A program made the translations under genes and the position numbers. Positions 58,736 through 58,840 of a stretch of 58,840 nt of DNA are shown here, piece after piece (the first letter of the stretch is position 1; each line of letters opens with the position of its first letter). The DNA lies in assembly GCA_900764925.1 (NCBI GenBank), contig CAAFPW010000036.1:1-58840 (forward strand). The letters are read 5' to 3'. The notes under the pieces were generated by a model. It was not told where the DNA came from and did no database searches. It was given only the letters and a program-made list of their open reading frames with translations. The stretch comes from Fusobacteriaceae bacterium. GTDB lineage: Bacteria; Fusobacteriota; Fusobacteriia; Fusobacteriales; Fusobacteriaceae.

Positions 58736-58840
58736 TGAACTAATTATATTGAATAGATGAGAGGTAACGAGGGTATGAAAAAATCTCTGTAAATTAATTT
58801 AATAATTCTTTTTAATAGCTTTCTATGATAAAATCTTAAA

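Overview
The window looks like a chromosomal segment of a Fusobacterium, probably of the mortiferum/varium/ulcerans type. The genus call is an inference from several features. Base composition is very AT-rich and Shine-Dalgarno sites are strong (GGAGG-like). The envelope is two-membraned: a type V autotransporter, an OmpA-type lipoprotein and a beta-barrel protein. Metabolism appears anaerobic and amino-acid based: aspartase, asparaginase, aminopeptidase, peptide transporter, flavodoxin and rubredoxin. I see no rRNA, tRNA, CRISPR array or complete insertion sequence.

Layout. 1-7.5 kb is a potassium module. A response regulator (cut by the window edge) and a HAMP-PAS histidine kinase point left and sit behind a c-di-AMP (ydaO-type) riboswitch with its own terminator. 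The kdpFABC potassium pump is divergent from them. It is preceded by a long leader with a terminator-like hairpin and by two tandem, related 21-22 residue membrane peptides that I do not recognise. 7.5-11.2 kb is a leftward operon of branched-chain aminotransferase, an unknown gene and carbon-starvation protein CstA, with an Ile/Leu-rich leader ORF and a terminator in front. Flavodoxin and a DUF2023 partner follow. 12.3-16.5 kb is a metal P-type ATPase operon with four HMA_2-type domains and a small membrane protein ending in CxxC.

16.9-28.8 kb carries a TlpA-like thioredoxin, a MORN/YwqK repeat protein and a Pel exopolysaccharide locus: pelD, a PelA-type deacetylase, pelE, pelF, pelG, a beta-barrel protein and a GH114-type glycosidase. 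Two of these proteins are architecturally odd. PelG is fused in frame to a lipoprotein-like repeat domain. The glycosidase appears circularly permuted. 28.9-36.3 kb holds DUF1904, an M16 protease, a membrane sensor with a LytTR regulator, an alpha/beta hydrolase and an M29 aminopeptidase. 36.6-43.2 kb has aspartase, an asparaginase, an FMN alpha-hydroxyacid enzyme, HPr and Enzyme I.

43.4-45.3 kb looks like a mobile-element remnant. It has an XRE regulator and a phage/plasmid-type replication initiator with iteron-like repeats inside the gene. Opposite its 3' end is a strong leftward promoter, a highly structured RNA (long P1 stem, UUCG-capped hairpin, possible pseudoknot) and a Trp-rich 51-residue membrane peptide whose ribosome site is partly covered by P1. 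This is the best candidate in the window for an undescribed system, either a type I toxin-like unit or an orphan regulatory RNA. 45.6-58.8 kb carries an autotransporter, nrdHAB, DUF218, a POT transporter, a double rubredoxin, a cNMP-domain protein, an L,D-transpeptidase, an OmpA lipoprotein, ogt and DUF1638. A dispersed imperfect-palindrome repeat occurs complete at 16.5 and 36.5 kb and as partial copies at 28.8 and 43.9 kb.
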